Assembly: GCF_002874775.1 (NCBI RefSeq) | Contig: NZ_CP020991.1 | Span: forward strand, 1 to 64,000 | Source: Monoglobus pectinilyticus | Lineage (GTDB): Bacteria > Bacillota > Clostridia > Monoglobales > Monoglobaceae | Reading direction: 5' to 3' | Length of the DNA stretch: 64,000 nt | Shown here: one piece after another, positions 63,186 to 64,000 of the stretch | Numbering within the stretch: position 1 is the first letter of the stretch | Layout: every line of letters starts with the position of its first letter | Notes under the pieces: generated by a model | The model's input: the letters and a program-made list of their open reading frames with translations, nothing else | The model's database searches: none | What the model was told of the DNA's origin: nothing | Position numbers and translations under genes: made by a program

Positions 63186-63214
63186 ATTATATCAGAGAAA
63201 ATAATATATGTCAA
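63186..63214 (-). promoter_or_regulatory. Consensus promoter of the tRNA unit
   Basis: Minus strand: TTGACA (63214-63209), exactly 17 bp, TATAAT (63191-63186), 40 bases before tRNA-Met. A perfect sigma-A promoter. Confidence 0.9.
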
Positions 63215-63339
63215 CACTTTTTTTAAAAATTTATAAAAAATTTTTTAATGCGGCTTTTTAATCTTTTACAGGCTATTTATTAGTTTTTAAATTTTCTTTT
63301 TTTATGTATATCAATTCTTAAAAAAGAAATAATATTAAT

Positions 63340-63747
63340 ATGCTGATACGATATATTATATATGGCTTGCTCGGAATGAATATGGAAATCTTCTGGACCA
63401 GCCTTTCGGGAATAAAAAGCGGTTCTCATAATTTAATCGGCCATACTTCTATATGGATGTTTTTTATATATGGTCTTGCTGTGGTCATTATGGAACCAAT
63501 TCATAATTTAATTGCTGACCAAAATTGGTTTCTAAGAGGTTGTGTTTGGGCTTCGGTAATTTTTGTCATAGAATTTACTACCGGAGGTATTTTGAGATTG
63601 TTTCAAATTGAGCCTTGGCATTATACCGGTGAATTTTCTATCATGGGGCTTATTCGAATAGATTATGCGCCTGCCTGGTTTGCCGTCGGCTTACTGTTCG
63701 AACGTATTCATACTTTGCTTTTAAATTATAATATTGGGCTGAAATAG
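63340..63747 (+). CDS. Membrane protein, putative ABC-transporter type IV (CmpB) family
   Basis: Protein of 135 aa with four hydrophobic segments (YIIYGLLGMNMEIFWTSL, SIWMFFIYGLAVVIMEP, WASVIFVIEFTTGGILRL, YAPAWFAVGLLFERI). The Glu-containing first helix, FIEFTTG-type third helix and final YAPAWF are features of the PF06541 family, whose function is not established. The ribosome site is weak and an ATG 14 codons in (MNMEIFW) is an alternative start. It converges with the sigE gene. Confidence 0.72.
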   Translation: MLIRYIIYGLLGMNMEIFWTSLSGIKSGSHNLIGHTSIWMFFIYGLAVVIMEPIHNLIADQNWFLRGCVWASVIFVIEFTTGGILRLFQIEPWHYTGEFSIMGLIRIDYAPAWFAVGLLFERIHTLLLNYNIGLK

Positions 63748-63756
63748 GTGATTGAA

Positions 63757-64000
63757 TTAACTGTTTATCATTTTGTTCATATCTTTTCTCAGCCTTTTTA
63801 TAATTCTTTTTTCAAGTCTTGAAATATATGATTGCGAAATACCAAGAAGGTCTGCTACTTCTTTTTGTGTCATTTCATCGCCGTTATTGTTTATTCCAAA
63901 TCTTAATTCAACAATATTTCTTTCTCGGCCTGAAAGTTTTTCCATTGCAAGATAAAGCAGTTCTCTATCTGTTTCGTCTTCAATGTTTTTTTGGGTTACG
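63757..64000 (-). CDS. sigE: Sporulation sigma factor SigE, C-terminal part (runs off the window)
   Basis: The minus-strand frame is open from the window edge to the stop at 63757 (about 80 codons seen). It encodes region 4: [15 protein letters not shown], then the helix-turn-helix [20 protein letters not shown] and the ending [14 protein letters not shown], closer to SigE than to SigG or SigK. Upstream codons ([14 protein letters not shown]) also fit SigE. SigE directs early mother-cell transcription, including cotJ genes in Bacillus. The rest of the gene lies right of the window. Confidence 0.92.
   Translation of the reverse strand, partial: VTQKNIEDETDRELLYLAMEKLSGRERNIVELRFGINNNGDEMTQKEVADLLGISQSYISRLEKRIIKRLRKDMNKMINS

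Noticed and set aside
1-64000. CRISPR arrays, insertion sequences, rRNA genes
   Set aside because: No regularly spaced repeats with unique spacers, no transposase and no rRNA sequence were seen. Only the two tRNA genes are present.

Overview
The window reads as a chromosome segment of a low-GC, spore-forming member of the Clostridia (Firmicutes). The evidence is strong AGGAGG-type ribosome binding sites, sigma-A promoters with TTGACA and TATAAT boxes, lipoboxes, S-layer-homology (SLH) anchored wall proteins, a sporulation sigma-E gene and a manganese-catalase spore-coat gene. The pectate lyase and SLH-anchored carbohydrate enzymes suggest a gut pectin degrader, perhaps like Monoglobus. That genus guess is inference from gene content only.

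Bases 1 to about 28,570 are the right-hand part of a siphovirus-type prophage, with every protein gene on the + strand. The order is: repeats and small early genes with a RusA resolvase; terminase, portal and MuF; scaffold and capsid; connectors; tail tube; tail chaperones gpG/gpGT with a -1 frameshift; a 1797-aa tape measure; Dit and Tal. An accessory island follows at 19.65-22.66 kb (lipoprotein moron, autoregulated ribbon-helix-helix repressor, Rha antirepressor, hairpin array, probable type I toxin-antitoxin pair). Then come fibres, holin, amidase and an XRE regulator. Integrase, repressor and replication genes must lie left of base 1. The prophage ends inside a manganese catalase (CotJC-like) gene, whose 3' part continues in frame at 28,575-28,976.

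Bases 29,000-43,560 are host housekeeping genes: a lipoprotein; a tight operon secA-prfB-prfA-tsaC/phosphatase fusion-rimI-tsaD, in which prfB needs a +1 frameshift at a UAA codon; a BMP-type lipoprotein with a GltS glutamate symporter; cardiolipin synthase; and a GltD-like flavoprotein.

Bases 43,690-60,570 hold six large secreted proteins: a dockerin protein, a cohesin-plus-dockerin protein, a cohesin-plus-SLH anchor, a ricin-domain PL1 pectate lyase, a GLUG-repeat SLH protein, and a GH97 glycosidase with SLH repeats. The first three have the parts of a small cellulosome-like chain (dockerin to cohesin to wall anchor). The last three would supply pectin and glycoside degradation at the cell surface.

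The right end has a hybrid histidine kinase, a minus-strand tRNA-Glu/tRNA-Met unit with its own promoter and terminator, a small membrane protein, and the 3' end of sigE on the minus strand.
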